Below, in pieces: positions 1 to 10,579 of a stretch of 64,000 nt of DNA. The stretch comes from Arcuatula senhousia (Eukaryota; Mollusca; Bivalvia; Mytilida; Mytilidae). The number at the start of each line of letters is the position of its first letter. The first letter of the stretch is position 1. Under the pieces are notes generated by a model. The model worked only from the letters and a program-made list of their open reading frames with translations, ran no database searches and had not been told where the DNA came from. A program made the position numbers and the translations under genes. Location: positions 5,469,501 through 5,533,500 of the forward strand of contig OZ020307.1 of assembly GCA_963971305.1 (NCBI GenBank), written 5' to 3'.

Positions 1-269
1 TGACAATAGACACCAAGTGATGACAATAAGGCCATTATATCTCACCCAAATTTCTGGAAAATATGAGGCTGGTGGGCGAATTTTATTTCTTATTTTTCAT
101 CAATTTTGATAAAATTTTCTGCCATTTTAAAGAAAATTAGCCAAAATTAAACAAAATTTCCCAAAAAGTCAAAATAAAATTTTTTGAGGGGTGGGAGGGG
201 ATGAGAATCTAAGGATTTGACCCTTCCAGTCAAGGAATTGTTGTAGCTCAGGAACATCAGTTTTTTCAT
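1..269. other. AT-rich DNA, nothing recognised
   Basis: No open frame, repeat family or splice-flanked exon could be supported here. It is probably intron or flank of the cadherin gene. Confidence 0.5.
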
Positions 270-477
270 TTAAATTGAATCTAGACACAGTTTTATATGT
301 AAATTATGTCTTGTGGACACACTTTCTAAGAAAAAATCCTGACAGACACATTTTTTATGGTGAACATTATCAAATCCTACAGAACAATTAATATAACTCT
401 GATGACACAGTGGAAGTTGTCCCTTTTGGTCTAAGATTTTGATTGTGTTACTGGCATAGGAACCAACAGACAAAAAT
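270..477 (-). CDS. Possible cysteine-rich terminal exon
   Basis: After an acceptor-like TTTTCTACAG, a minus-strand frame of about 68 codons stays open to a TAA at 270. It has six cysteines in a spacing (C-x6-C, then C-x-C further on) that recalls small secreted modules such as EB or EGF-like domains. It could be a 3' exon of the cadherin gene or of another gene. Exon E21 ends in phase 0 while this frame needs two bases from the exon before, so at least one further exon would be required between them. The call rests on one open frame and one splice site only. Confidence 0.22.
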
Positions 478-984
478 CTGTAGAAAACTGTTAAATAAGA
501 TACATCTCCAATATGTCACAAAGGTTCAGTGTATAAATTTATGAAAAATTTCATTCAGTACTTTAATAGGAGTAACCAATAAATGATGTAGACTCCATTA
601 AGAGTAAGTGTATTTGTAAAGTCCATGTATTTGTAAAGGAAACTATAAGATAGGAAGTGTGTACTTCTACAATTTGTCACACAGATGCTGTGAAAGGTTC
701 ATTACAATCTATTAAGTAATTTAGAAGGAGTAACAACAGATAAAGAAAAAAGTGTGGCTGATGATGATGCATGAAGAGATCCCTAATTGTTGCACAACAC
801 TATGTGTAAAGGGGACACAAAAACATACCCCTCTTGTTCAAAAGTGCAACTAAAGAATGAACAAAAATGCTTTCAAAATTTCATCAAAATCTGTCCAGTG
901 GTCTCAGATTAGTTGTGCCCACTAAAGTGTGATGGGCAGACGAATAAAAACTTCACTAGGTCAATATGCCATATTGCAGAGGAA
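478..984. other. Non-coding, unassigned
   Basis: No exon could be supported. The last 150 bases resemble a decayed repeat tail (a fibrous run of attcatcaaaatc-type words and a gatgggcagacgaat stretch) directly before a family B element. Confidence 0.4.
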
Positions 985-1205
985 ACAAGAGTTAACACTA
1001 TTGTATGTCTCGCCTGCCGGCACCATCAGAAACAATTATTCTTTCTTACTTCCACTATATTTTGAATTTACATGGATTTTCAGTTTCTGAGATCAAAAGA
1101 TGTTTATAGAACTTAAACATTGCTAATATATGCAATAAAAATAATGAAAGTCACTCAACCAGAAAATTAAGGTCAAGGTCAAAAGATGGGAATGCATCTG
1201 TGCTA

Positions 1206-1774
1206 CTGTCTGTAAAGGGTACTCTGGAGAACAGAAATTCTTAGAAATTTTCTTTAAGTCATAACTAGCACCATTGAAATGTTTGCTATTTTTACTGTTG
1301 CACAAAAACGTAACTAAATTTACAAAAAAGAGTGAAAGAAAAGCTTACCTCTAAGATAAATGAAGCAAAATCACTTTGCCCCCTTGTTTTTCCATTGTAA
1401 ATGGCAGCCATTTTTGGAGATGCAAAATTTTCAAAAATCACTATATCATAGAATTTTACAATACCACTTTGACCAAAGAAGTATTTTGTCATCAACTTGT
1501 TTTTGTTTGCATCAGAGAGTGCACTTTGACGTCATATGACGTCACAATAGAAATTTGAGATTTTTTCCCGTACTTTTTTTACTATGGGAATTTCCCATTC
1601 AAATGTAAATATCTAGATTTTTAGAAAATGTATTTAAGCATTTTTAAAAGTTGTTATATTTTTAGTTAGGTCTTTTTGATACTCATAAGATTATGTAAAT
1701 GAATAAAGGCTTATGTTTTTGAGAAAAAAATAAGTTTTGATTTTTTCATTCTCCAGACTACCCTTTACAGACAG
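1206..1774. mobile_element. MITE with TA target duplication
   Basis: The insert has terminal inverted repeats that begin CTGTCTGTAAAGGGTA and end TACCCTTTACAGACAG, extending inward through a CTGGAGAA/TTCTCCAG match. It is flanked by TA on both sides and interrupts the family B unit exactly between gtgc-TA and TA-agct. A TA duplication is typical of Tc1/mariner-type elements. There is no transposase frame, so it is non-autonomous. Confidence 0.75.
1527..1544. promoter_or_regulatory. Double CRE palindrome inside the MITE
   Basis: An 18-base perfect palindrome consists of two TGACGTCA-type boxes joined as TGACGTCATATGACGTCA. TGACGTCA is the known binding site of CREB/ATF factors. Whether it is bound here is unknown. 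Confidence 0.4.
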
Positions 1775-2312
1775 TAAGCTATTAATAGGGCATATGCATA
1801 CCAAGTTTCATCAACCTAAGACTTATAGTTCTTGAGATATGGAGGTGCTCACAAAACTTTTCCATTGCTATCATATGTATTGAAAATTGTCAAAGTCACT
1901 CAACCGGAAAATCAAGGTCAAGGTCAAAAGATGGGGATGCAACTGTGCTAAGCTATTACTGGGGCATATGCATACCAAGTTTCATCAACCTAGAACCTAT
2001 AGTTCTTGAGATATGGAGGTGCTCGCAAATCTTTTCCATTGCTATTATATGTATAAAGATGGGGATGCAACTGTGCTAAGCTACCACTGGGGCATATGCA
2101 CACCAAGTTTCATCAACCCAGGACCTATAGTTGTTGAGATATGAAGGTGCTCATAAAACTTTTCCAAAAAGTTAACACCACCGTTGCTGCCGGTAAAGTA
2201 ACACCTATGTCCCAATCTGCTTCACAGGTGAGACAAAAAAATCACAATTTTCATCAAATTAGTTTATGAGGGTGTTTTTTGTTGTTTTTGCAGGTAATTA
2301 AGCTGTCTATAC

Positions 2313-2564
2313 CTGGATGATAATGGTAACTGTCTGATTAGCCGTGTGATTTCCTGGACATGGTTTAGGACTACTCCAAGATACATGAAGCTGTTTGATT
2401 CCTGTGTCATTTGTTCTAATGAATGGTTTAACAGCATTGAGATAGACATGATTGACATGTCCTGAAGGTGGCTCAACTTTTAATTCCAATCCTAAATTTG
2501 CTAATGGTGGATCAAAAGAAGGCGAGTTCTTTTTTCCTTTATCTGTGGCATCATCATCTCTAAC
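2313..2564 (-). CDS. Cadherin exon E21 (84 codons, phase 0/0)
   Basis: The acceptor is TTTGAAG and the donor CAG-GTATAG. The frame begins V-R-D-D-D-A-T-D-K and carries on the EC repeat started in E20. After about 30 residues it moves into less typical sequence with a W-S-S-P-K-P-C-P-G-N-H-T stretch and two N-glycosylation sequons (NHT, NQT). It is the last exon of the gene that I can place; the transcript continues to the left. An overlapping frame on the same strand is a shadow. Confidence 0.8.
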
Positions 2565-2724
2565 CTTCAAATAAAATGACATTACAATAATGTAGATAAT
2601 ATCATCATACTAAACACTGATAATTGATCATACAATTGGGGGAAATGCCCACTTTCTAAGGAAAGTACTACTAATTTTAGTTCTTTTATCAGTAAAATTT
2701 TCATGTTTTTTTATCATTTTAAAA

Positions 2725-2864
2725 ATTTATTTATAAGGAATGACTGTTATAATTCTATTTTCATTGGGGATTTTGCACATTTTTAAGTATAATCCGCTAT
2801 GCAATTTTTTTTTTTTCATACCCCAATAAAAAAAAATTATGACAGTCATTCCTTAAATAAATTA
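2725..2864. repeat. Hairpin-forming inverted repeat in intron
   Basis: Two arms of about 40 bases (2725-2769 and 2821-2862) are inverted copies: ataaggaatgactgt pairs with acagtcattccttaa, and cattgggg with ccccaat. The centre is about 50 bases. This is typical of a foldback MITE remnant. Confidence 0.6.
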
Positions 2865-3061
2865 TTTTTATACTCTGTTCTCATTATATCGTGGGTTCCA
2901 TTTTATCGTGGTATTTAGATCTATTTCAACCAAATCTTCAACAGTGACGTCATCGTTTCTACATAGCTACGTATCACAATATTACAAGATACCAGTATAT
3001 AGGTCTTCCTATCAACATATTTCCTAACAAAAATTGTTTACAGACATTAACAATATTTTAC

Positions 3062-3323
3062 CCAAATATCATGAAAGTTTTTGGTTGGCTGTTCATGCTC
3101 TTTGAAGATGTATGTAAATTTTGAATCATCACTATCATAGTACGGACAATTGTCATTCCGATCTCCAACGGTTACAATGACCTCTGTTGTCCCTGTCAAT
3201 GGTGGATGACCTTGGTCTGTTGCCATGACAATGAATTTGATTTCACCAGACAAACCAAGAGCTTCTCTGTCCAGACTGTTAGCTCTCATTAAACCATTCT
3301 TATCTATTGTAAAGTTCTGACTC
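3062..3323 (-). CDS. Cadherin exon E20 (262 nt)
   Basis: The acceptor is TTTTCAG and the donor TGG-GTAAAA. It holds the second half of one EC repeat: F-T-I-D-K-N-G-L (the usual D-x-x-x-G turn), L-D-R-E, A-T-D-Q-G-H-P-P-L, then the linker D-R-N-D-N-C-P and the start of the next repeat. It starts with one base that completes the TG left by E19, giving Trp. It ends in phase 0 into E21. Confidence 0.92.
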
Positions 3324-3654
3324 CTGAAAAATAAATTCATCAATTTTATACTTAATAGTTTGAAATAACTCTTCATTATATTTGTAATTTCTACTCGGAC
3401 TATTTTTGTTGTTCTGTATTTTTTTTATTTTTTTTTTGGTATACCTGTTTATTTCGTCATTTGTAAACTTTGCAAAAGGGTTGGTGAACCAACACTGTTT
3501 ACATTGATCTGTAGGTAATTCTCCCTTGAAGTGGATACCTATAGGTATGCAGGGCTGTCGTATTCAGGGTTAAATTAATAAAAGTTGATTTGTTGCTTAG
3601 GGTTACCAATGTATATTATGACGTCACATATTGTAAACCTACAATTCTACTTAA

Positions 3655-4056
3655 GGAGGTTTGCTCCTCATATTTTGGAATTCTTGTCAGATTTTCGAGA
3701 TCCTCGGGTTTTATCCATCTAATATGCTTGAAATTTTTTGCCCATGAACCCCCTATTTTCTTTTTCTTTTTCAAAAATAGGTACACTAAATATGAAGTTG
3801 ACAATTTTTAAAGAAATTCTATTTACTCTGTCACATATTTTAGAAGGTTTAAAGTTGTCAATCAGCGGCAATGCAAAAGTAATGAAAACTCTAGAGAAAA
3901 CATTTTTCCCGCCAAAATTATAAGGGCAAATAGCATGAAAATGAGCACATGGACCTACATTTTTTTCTTGCTTATATTGATCGTTTGTCCATATTCTTGA
4001 AAATAAATGCAACTTTGTCCATTTTTATTTACTTTTAGATAGAGGAGCAAACCCCC
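3655..4056. mobile_element. MITE with TTAA target duplication
   Basis: The 402-bp insert has terminal inverted repeats GGAGGTTTGCTCCTC and GAGGAGCAAACCCCC and is flanked by TTAA on both sides. A TTAA target is the hallmark of piggyBac-type elements. The flanking sequence gtaaacctacaattctac also occurs on both sides, so the surrounding sequence was duplicated too. Outside it an AATTAATAAAAGTTGA / TCAACTTTTATTAATT pair (about 3573 and 4187) suggests an older element around it. Confidence 0.7.
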
Positions 4057-4099
4057 TTAATTATGTAAACCTACAATTCTACTTAAGCTCAGTATTTTC

Positions 4100-4284
4100 T
4101 TAGTAAAATTGTCCTGATGACGGCAGGTAACTGCCGAAACTAGTCGATCAAATAAAATGTAGACTTTGCATCCTGAGAAGTGTTGTTGTCAACTTTTATT
4201 AATTTGTAAACTTTGTTTAATCATGTACCTCATGTTACACTGTATGTGTCTGAGCATTGAATAAAGTCTTGTCTTGTCTTGTTT
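4100..4284 (+). mobile_element. 3' end of a truncated LINE or SINE-like retroelement
   Basis: The stretch has a gacggcaggtaactgccg hairpin and later ends in attgaataaagtcttg followed by cttgt repeats. A polyadenylation-like AATAAA followed by a short tandem tail is usual for 3' ends of non-LTR retroelements. It has no coding part. Confidence 0.45.
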
Positions 4285-4897
4285 CTTAAGAAAATGTGCA
4301 CGTCTTCCATTGGAGACAGGAATCACTTTTTCAAGCATTGAGTTTACATGTGTGAATGTACAAACAGAGTGATTAAGTCCTCATTTTTGCAAAAAACCGA
4401 ACTAAATTTAAAATAATCGTTGATATCTACAATGTCACAAAATTCAAAGACTTGGTAAAAAGTTCATGAAAATCCATCCATTATTCAGTAGAAATGGATA
4501 AACAAAAGTTATGATAGCTTTATGATAATGAATATAGTGACATATTGACATGTATAATCAATCTGACTGTAAAAAGTAAGTAAGAGCAAAAGCAAAGTTT
4601 TTTGTGTAAAACAGTTGATAATATGTTCTATTCCAAGAATTTTGAAACCCATGACAGTGGTGTTATCTGATTAAGCTTTTCTGGCATCTTGTGTATCTCT
4701 TTTATTGTTTCTCATTCCATCTTTTTCCCCATCTTTTCTGACATTTTTTTCTTCAGCAATAAAATCAGGTGGCTGGAGTTCTAATCATTTCTCAGGCATT
4801 TCAAAACTTGGGATATTGTCTTACTTCTGAATAGCTAGTGCAGGAAATGATTATTTTGTCCTTAAAAGAACTTGAAATGATTTCTAGATGAACATAC
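4285..4897. other. Intron, nothing recognised
   Basis: No exon, repeat family or RNA gene could be supported between the retroelement tail and exon E19. Confidence 0.5.
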
Positions 4898-4956
4898 CAT
4901 GGGGACTCTATTCTATAAGTGATCACACTATTGTTACCACTGTCTTTATCTGTAGC
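4898..4956 (-). CDS. Cadherin exon E19 (59 nt)
   Basis: The acceptor is ATTACAG and the donor ATG-GTATGT. It encodes A-T-D-K-D-S-G-N-N-S-V-I-T-Y-R-I, the calcium-binding A-T-D-x-D start and following strand of an EC repeat. It is entered in phase 0 and leaves two bases (TG) that E20 completes. It is too short for an ordinary open-frame search. Confidence 0.9.
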
Positions 4957-5254
4957 CTGTAATGTAAAGTGTGCATCAAAAATAGCAATGCATATACTAT
5001 GGATTAATTAAGATAGTCAACTTTTTTGGTTTCCTCCCAAAAAGGCAACTTGTTGAATTTTTGTTTTGTGGTTTTCATTGAGTTGCTACAAGGAAACAAT
5101 ATAAAATAAACACTTAGTTGGAAAACTAGGAAAATTTGTACAAAAGGGTAAATAATGGCAACAACAAAATGACTGGAATTATCAATCTCGATTGGAGGAG
5201 CACACATAAATGGGTAGGTACATATTCGAGTTAAGAAAACAACAATAGACTTAC

Positions 5255-5383
5255 ATGCACAGTTCCAATATCTATGCTTGTAACATTCTCAGTGATGTTA
5301 GTAAACCTGTAGGAAGCCTGATCAAATGTTGGTTTGTTATCGTTGACATCCTTCACTGTGACCTTGACAAATGTATGGTTTGT
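5255..5383 (-). CDS. Cadherin exon E18 (43 codons)
   Basis: The acceptor is TGTTTCAG and the donor CAT-GTAAGT. It covers the end of one EC repeat with the classic linker K-D-V-N-D-N-K-P-T-F and the first strand of the next (A-S-Y-R-F, then N-I-T-E-N). Both ends are in phase 0. The fit to the family is strong. Confidence 0.93.
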
Positions 5384-5543
5384 CTGAAACATAAACAACA
5401 ACTGCCCTGGATTTGGTTTCAAAATTGCATGCAATGTTAAGATTGTAGGCGGTGAGCAATTTAAAGAATGAGCAATAATATTGAGGATAGATCTTTGAGC
5501 ATAGAATACTGAACAGTTCAAATTGCATCCAATTTATAAACAT

Positions 5544-6402
5544 AGGTAATCTATCGATTACGAAGCTCACCTCGTTGCACATTATTGTCATTAAGTGGGA
5601 ATTGACTTTAACTTTTCAAAATTTTAAGTCACCGCCAGCATCTGAAGAATACATCTTGCTAAGCATCTCTAGGTGCACCTTACCATGATACCACTTTAGA
5701 TGATGTGGTACTTGTCAGTAAGCAGGTATAGACTTTAACTTTTCTTCTGTAAGTTGTCATCCATGCAAAAAATATAGGTCACAGCCAGCATCCGAAGCAT
5801 GCATTGTTCATAGCATCACAAGGAGCACTTTCTTTATCATTATCATTGATGTGGCACTTGTCAGTAAGCAGGTATAGACTTTAACCAATCTTCTGTAAGT
5901 GGTCATCCATGTGGAAAATATAGGTCACAGACAGCACACGAAAGCATGCATTGTGCTAAGTATCACTAGGTGCACCTACCATACCAATATCATTGATGTG
6001 GCATTGGTCAGTAAGCCGGAATGGACTTTAACTAGTCCTCTGTAAGTGGTCATCCATGCGGAAAATATAGGTCACAGTCAGCTTTTGAAGCATGCATCGT
6101 GCTTAGCATCACTAGGTGCACATACCATACCAATATCATTGATGTGGCACTGGTCAGTAGCGGGAATGGACTTAAGCCATTCTTTTGTAAGTGGTCATCC
6201 ATGTGGAAAATATAGGTCACAGCCAGCATCCGAAGCATGTATTGTGCTTAGCATCACTAGTTGCACTTACCAAGCCAATATCATTGATGTAGCACTTGAC
6301 AGTAAGCATGTATGGTTCTTAACCAATCTTCTGTAAGTGGGTGCAGACCCTGACGCCGAGGGCATCACATAAGCCCCCCTCACTTTCGTGAGGTGAGCTT
6401 AA
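5544..6402 (+). repeat. Family D repeat element with internal tandem units
   Basis: AAGCTCACCTC at 5563 is matched by an inverted GAGGTGAGCTT at the right end, next to a CCTCAC-tttc-GTGAGG hairpin (6378-6393). Between them are about five units of about 147 bp sharing aaaatataggtcacag and cattgatgtggcac. Open frames through the units are chance. Degraded relatives occur at about 9768-9930 and 16085-16290. Confidence 0.65.
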
Positions 6403-6588
6403 AATGTTTTATCAATCTTTTTTTTTGCAGTACAAATGTAGTGAATTTTGGTCACTGTAAAATTTGAATATTTGTAAAACATTGGTGGCTAACTGACAGG
6501 TTTTTCAAGAAGTTATAATGGGAATAATTTGACAACTTTAAGTCAGATAAGAAAATATACTTTGTTACTGTGTATAAATCAAACTCAC

Positions 6589-6673
6589 ATGTATAGAATC
6601 ACTGACTTCAACAGTCAAACTATAGCTTGTACTAATCTCATAATCTAAAGGTGTAGCAATAGAAAGGACACCA
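6589..6673 (-). CDS. Cadherin exon E17 (85 nt)
   Basis: The acceptor is TTCACAG and the donor CAT-GTGAGT. It encodes G-V-L-S-I-A-T-P-L-D-Y-E followed by Y-S-L-T-V-E-V-S-D, the usual L-D-Y-E plus V-x-A/V-x-D half of an EC repeat. The first base completes the AG left by E16 to give Ser. It ends in phase 0. Confidence 0.92.
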
Positions 6674-7181
6674 CTGTGAACAAAGAGAAAAATAAAAATA
6701 AACATAATACTCAAATTGTGAAAAAAAATAAGAAAAGGGCTGTCAAACTGATTTCAAGACAGGGTAAGCCTTTCCAATGAAGTCTTTAAGATTCTAAATT
6801 ATGAGATATGTGCATCAATAATGTTTGGCTTACAATATTATTGTCCCTTTCATAATAATCAAACTATGACGATTTAATAGTTTCACTATTACCTCTATCA
6901 CCAATGCTATTTTCATCAAAGTACCGATGCTAATAAAACTTCACAAATATCAAACCAGTACATAATCTTTAAGTCAGCAGACTGTGAATGCAGGAGCATA
7001 CAGACAAAATGCTTTTTAAACTGATCTGTACAGATGCTTTTGCAACTGCATACCAAATATCAATAGTTTACCATAACTGCTTCATGCTGCATTGCCAGTG
7101 ATAAGTTTCAGTAGTTCCAAAAATCTTGTAAAGAAAAACAATAAATTAGCTCCAAGTTCACATATGAGATATTGATAATAC
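6674..7181. other. Intron, nothing recognised
   Basis: Unique-looking AT-rich intron sequence between E17 and E16. Confidence 0.5.
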
Positions 7182-7267
7182 CTTGTACTATTGATCTTGA
7201 ATGAGTGGGAGTTATCTCCTCCTGATATTCTATAAGTCAGGATGTCATCTGGGTCTTTATCTGTAGC
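7182..7267 (-). CDS. Cadherin exon E16 (86 nt)
   Basis: The acceptor is CTTTTCCAG and the donor AAG-GTATTA. It encodes A-T-D-K-D-P-D-D-I-L-T-Y-R-I-S-G-G-D and F-K-I-N-S-T: the calcium-binding start and middle strands of an EC repeat. It is entered in phase 0 and leaves two bases for E17. Confidence 0.92.
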
Positions 7268-7713
7268 CTGGAAAAGATATGATGTACAGTTATCTCCTTT
7301 TAAAATAGTATATTGTTTGCAGGGTTCATACAGAAATGCCTAAATCTATAACTTTTCTTCTTTAAAGTTTCCCCTAAAAAGAAGGAATACAGTTTAGCTC
7401 ACAAACAGATACCCCCTGCTTTATATTGAACTCTATCTTTGAAAACAGGCAAGTCAAATTACCTCTCCTGAATGATATCATTCCTAGAGCAATAAAATTT
7501 CTCCATGAATAGGCTTCCTATGTGTAAAGTGTCATCAATATCCACCAAAAGGTTTTAGAAAAGTTGTGTTTACAAAATAAACAGACAGACAGGGTGATTC
7601 CATACACGGACACTCCAAAATTTTTAGTGGAGGTATAACAATTCAGTAGTTCATAAACAGAGTAAGAAATACTTGCCAGAGTATAATATTTCATAGTGAT
7701 CCTTATTTTTTAC
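7268..7713. other. Intron, mostly unassigned
   Basis: A decayed repeat tail with acagacagacagggtgatt lies near 7584-7602; otherwise nothing could be supported. Confidence 0.45.
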
Positions 7714-7843
7714 CTTGATCTGAAGAAGGTTGAGGTCTACATTGAAGTCTTCATATACACTGAGGTGATATTCCTTCTGATCAAACTCTGGAGTGTGTAT
7801 GTTGACATCAGATACATGGACTGTTACCATTGTACTATTAAAT
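7714..7843 (-). CDS. Cadherin exon E15 (130 nt)
   Basis: The acceptor is TTATTCAG and the donor AAG-GTAAAA. It joins the last strand of one EC repeat to the next: V-T-V-H-V-S-D-V-N, then T-P-E-F and Y-H-L-S-V-Y-E-D. The linker reads D-V-N-I-H-T-P instead of D-x-N-D-N-x-P, so part of the calcium site is altered. Phase is 1 nt in, 0 out. Confidence 0.9.
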
Positions 7844-8102
7844 CTGAATAAATAAAGTAGCAAGAATTCAGTATTTTCAGATTTTCAAGTTAAACTAACC
7901 CATCACTCCAAAGTTAAAGACAATTACTGGCTATTATCATAACATTTTATTTCAAATTCATGGCTACTTTTCTTTTCTTGTATTTGTGTATGTTTCAAGA
8001 CCTTACCTTCAAAGGTTTTTATACAGTTCTCTAATTTTTTTTTTTTTCTGGTAAAACATTTACCATTATATGCAATACTTTACTTCAAAAACATTGTCTC
8101 AC

Positions 8103-8284
8103 CTTGCATCATTTCCACTGCTATCACGCACTGTAACTTCAAATGAGTACACAGGTTTGAAAACTTCTCTTAAATCCTTTACAAGAGTGATGGCCCCTGT
8201 TTTTGAATTAACATGAAATGTTGTATCTTTGGTGCTATATGTTATCGAGGTCAATGGTGGTGTGTCGTTATCAGTGGCTGTCAC
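8103..8284 (-). CDS. Cadherin exon E14 (182 nt)
   Basis: The acceptor is ACTTGAAG and the donor AAG-GTGAGA. It encodes most of one EC repeat: V-T-A-T-D-N-D-T-P-P-L, F-H-V-N-S-K-T-G-A-I and Y-S-F-E-V-T-V-R-D. It is entered in phase 0 and leaves two bases that E15 completes to Arg. Confidence 0.93.
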
Positions 8285-8545
8285 CTTCAAGTAATAACAT
8301 TTGAAACCATTAAGTTACAGGTAATAACCTTTGTTTCATCATTTGAATGAAGAAAAAAAAATATGACCAAAAATAACAATAATAATACGATGACTTCTTT
8401 CACTCACAGTAACAAGGTCAATTAATGAGTAAATTTATATAAGTTGTTAATATGTTATGTATGAAAAAAGAGAAGTTTTTATCCATATATCCTAATAATA
8501 TGCAAATACATGTACATATCTGTATATATCTACTTTGTGAGAAAA

Positions 8546-9482
8546 ATGGGTCAAAGACAGAAATGGCCGGATTTCGTTTAAAAGGAAGTATATGAGCCAA
8601 AGACCTGAAATCAGATCCCACTTTATGGGAGCCCATGCTGATGCTTCATACCAAATATCAAGAAGCTGAGATAAGTAGTTGCTGAGAAAACTGTTACGAA
8701 AATTTTCTATTATTGGACATTTATGTAAAAAATTAACTAAGTTGGTAAACAGAAAGTAGGTGAGCGACAGACCTGAAATCATATCCCACCCTATGGGAGC
8801 TCATGCTGATGCTGCATACCAAATATCAAGAGGCTGTGATAAGTAGTTGCTGAGAAAACTGTTACGAAAATTTTGGATAATTGGACATTTATGTCACAAA
8901 TTAACTCAGTCGGTAAACAGGAAGTAGATGAGCGACAGACCTGAAATCATATCCCACCTAATGGGAGCCCATACTGATGCTGCATACCAAATATCAAGAG
9001 GCTGTGATTAGTAGTTGCTGGGAAAACTGTTACAAAAATTTTCTATAATTGGACATTTATGTCAAAAATTTACTAAGTCGGTAAACAGGAGCAACAGACC
9101 TGAAATCTAATCCCACCTTATGGGAGCCCATAGTGATGCTGCATACCATATATCAAGAGGCTGTGATAAGTAGTTGCTGAGAAAACTGTTACGAAAATTT
9201 TCTATAATTGGACATTTATGTAAAAAATTAACTAAGTCAGTAAACAGGAAGTAGGTGAGCAACAGACCTGAAATCGAATCCCACCTTATGGGAGCCCATG
9301 CTGATGCTGTATACCAAATATCAAGAGGCTGTGATTATTAGTTCCTGAGAAAACTGTTACGAAAGTATTTTCCCCGCCCGCCGTCCGCCCGCCCGACATT
9401 CACCATTTTATAACCCGGATTTTCACTAGTGAAATCGGGCCAACTAGTGAAATCCGGGATTTTCACTAGTGAAATCCGGCCA
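8546..9482 (+). repeat. Family E repeat element with tandem units
   Basis: GCCGGATTTC near the left end is matched by GAAATCCGGC at the right end, where ttttcactagtgaaa stretches form nested hairpins. Inside are about five units of about 168 bp containing gacctgaaatc and accaaatatcaaga, then a cccgcccgcc-type simple tract. A short second copy is at 61482-61710. It is non-coding and shares the design of families A to D. Confidence 0.65.
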
Positions 9483-9512
9483 AAAATCTTCATAACATGA
9501 GACTACCATTAC

Positions 9513-9671
9513 CTTTCCAACAGCTGCATTGATACCATGTGTTTTATTGATGTTAAAGCTGTAAGAAGTCTGAGTGAATTCAGGATTGTTGTCATTTTCA
9601 TCCAGGAGATTTATCATGATATCACTTGACTTACTCTGTTGTTTACTTCCGTAGTCTCCTTTTGCTACAAT
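9513..9671 (-). CDS. Cadherin exon E13 (53 codons)
   Basis: The acceptor is CTTTCAG and the donor AAG-GTAATG. It holds the end of one EC repeat (D-I-M-I-N-L-L), the linker D-E-N-D-N-N-P-E-F and the first strands of the next (T-S-Y-S-F-N-I, then A-A-V-G-K). Both ends are in phase 0 and join E12 and E14 smoothly. Confidence 0.93.
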
Positions 9672-9767
9672 CTGAAAGAACAAAATTAAATTTTCAGTTT
9701 ATACAAAAGATTAAAAAATAAAACATAAACTTTAATTCGGTACTAAAATGTTTAAAACAGAGGAAAT

Positions 9768-9935
9768 TTATCAATTACAAAGCTCATCTCATTAAGCAGC
9801 ATTCACCACTGTCAGAAGGTGTGAATGAACTTCTTTAATTGGTAAACCATGTAGAAAAAGAAGACTAAAACAATCATCTAAAGCATGCCTCCTGCAAATC
9901 ATCCCTAGTTGCAATAACCACACTCAGTTGTGTAC
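9768..9935 (+). repeat. Degraded family D fragment
   Basis: It begins tcaattacaaagctcatctc, like the 5' end of family D, and keeps the aagcatgc and ggtaaaccatgtag words of that family. No 3' hairpin remains. Confidence 0.45.
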
Positions 9936-10025
9936 ATCTTACTGTCTGGTGTACACCAAAAACTAACCTTAAATTGAGTGTGTGGTAATCCTTTTTTGAA
10001 TGTTTAGCCAACTGATATAACTAAC

Positions 10026-10073
10026 TTTACAACTGAGTACTTGGTGTTTCCCTCTGACAAACTCCATATTACT
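10026..10073 (-). pseudogene. Partial copy of exon E12 (3' 16 codons plus donor)
   Basis: This minus-strand stretch reads S-N-M-E-F-V-R-G-K-H-Q-V-L-S-C-K and then GTTAGT. Exon E12 ends S-N-T-E-F-D-R-E-K-H-R-V-L-N-C-K and GTAAGT. Eleven of sixteen residues match, but there is no upstream exon body or acceptor. It lies downstream of E12 in the gene, in the same intron as the DIRS element. A still weaker relative, ending H-T-Q-F-K before GTTAG, is at about 9966. Confidence 0.65.
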
Positions 10074-10346
10074 CTTTCTTATCGAAAATTAGCAGATTTT
10101 CCCTTTGATCTCATCTGCCTGATATTTTTAATTACCATGATACAAGAAAATATCAAGTAGGAGCACTTGATAAATGTGACATCATGCGATGAAATGTGAC
10201 GTTATTGTACTGAAAACTTGTAAATGTGTGTGTTTTTTAATTGCTTATAAAAAGAGTTTTATGTACTAAACTTTTTTATACTATCTATATTTAGGTGAGT
10301 TATTCAGAGAAGTCCAGTAGGAAAACATATCTTGCTTCACCTCAAA

Positions 10347-10464
10347 ATTCCAAAAATTATACGAGACTTACCTTGGTTAAGTTGAAGTATAATTGGGATT
10401 CTATGAGTCATAGACTCACTGGAGGGCTAAAATGAGACAGTGCTGCGCATGTGCTTAAATCAGT
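10347..10464 (-). repeat. DIRS 3' terminal region and inverted terminal repeat
   Basis: The inner part (10431-10464) is an inverted copy of 15680-15713, sharing gtgctgcgcatgtgcttaaa. The outer part (10347-10431) is an inverted copy of 10580-10667, inside the internal complementary region. The element ends near the AATTCC at 10347. Confidence 0.85.
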
Positions 10465-10579
10465 CTTAAAAGCAATCAGGAGGTTCATTTAGGTCACATA
10501 AAGACGAAATAGTGATTGCTATAATATATTATTACTGCCTAGAACATGTACCGCGTACAAAAGCTGGGAGGGCGGGTGG

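Larger units (their letters stand above)
985..2235 (+). mobile_element. Family B repeat element with nested MITE
   Basis: The element starts ACAAGAGTTAAC and carries TGTCTCGCCTGC near its 5' end, matched by an inverted copy at the 3' end (here worn to cacaggtgagaca). Inside are about three copies of a unit of about 170 bp containing aaggtcaaggtcaaaagatg. A better copy is at 54299-55372. It has no coding capacity. The layout fits a non-autonomous rolling-circle (Helentron-like) element; this assignment is inference. A MITE interrupts it at 1206-1774. Confidence 0.65.
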
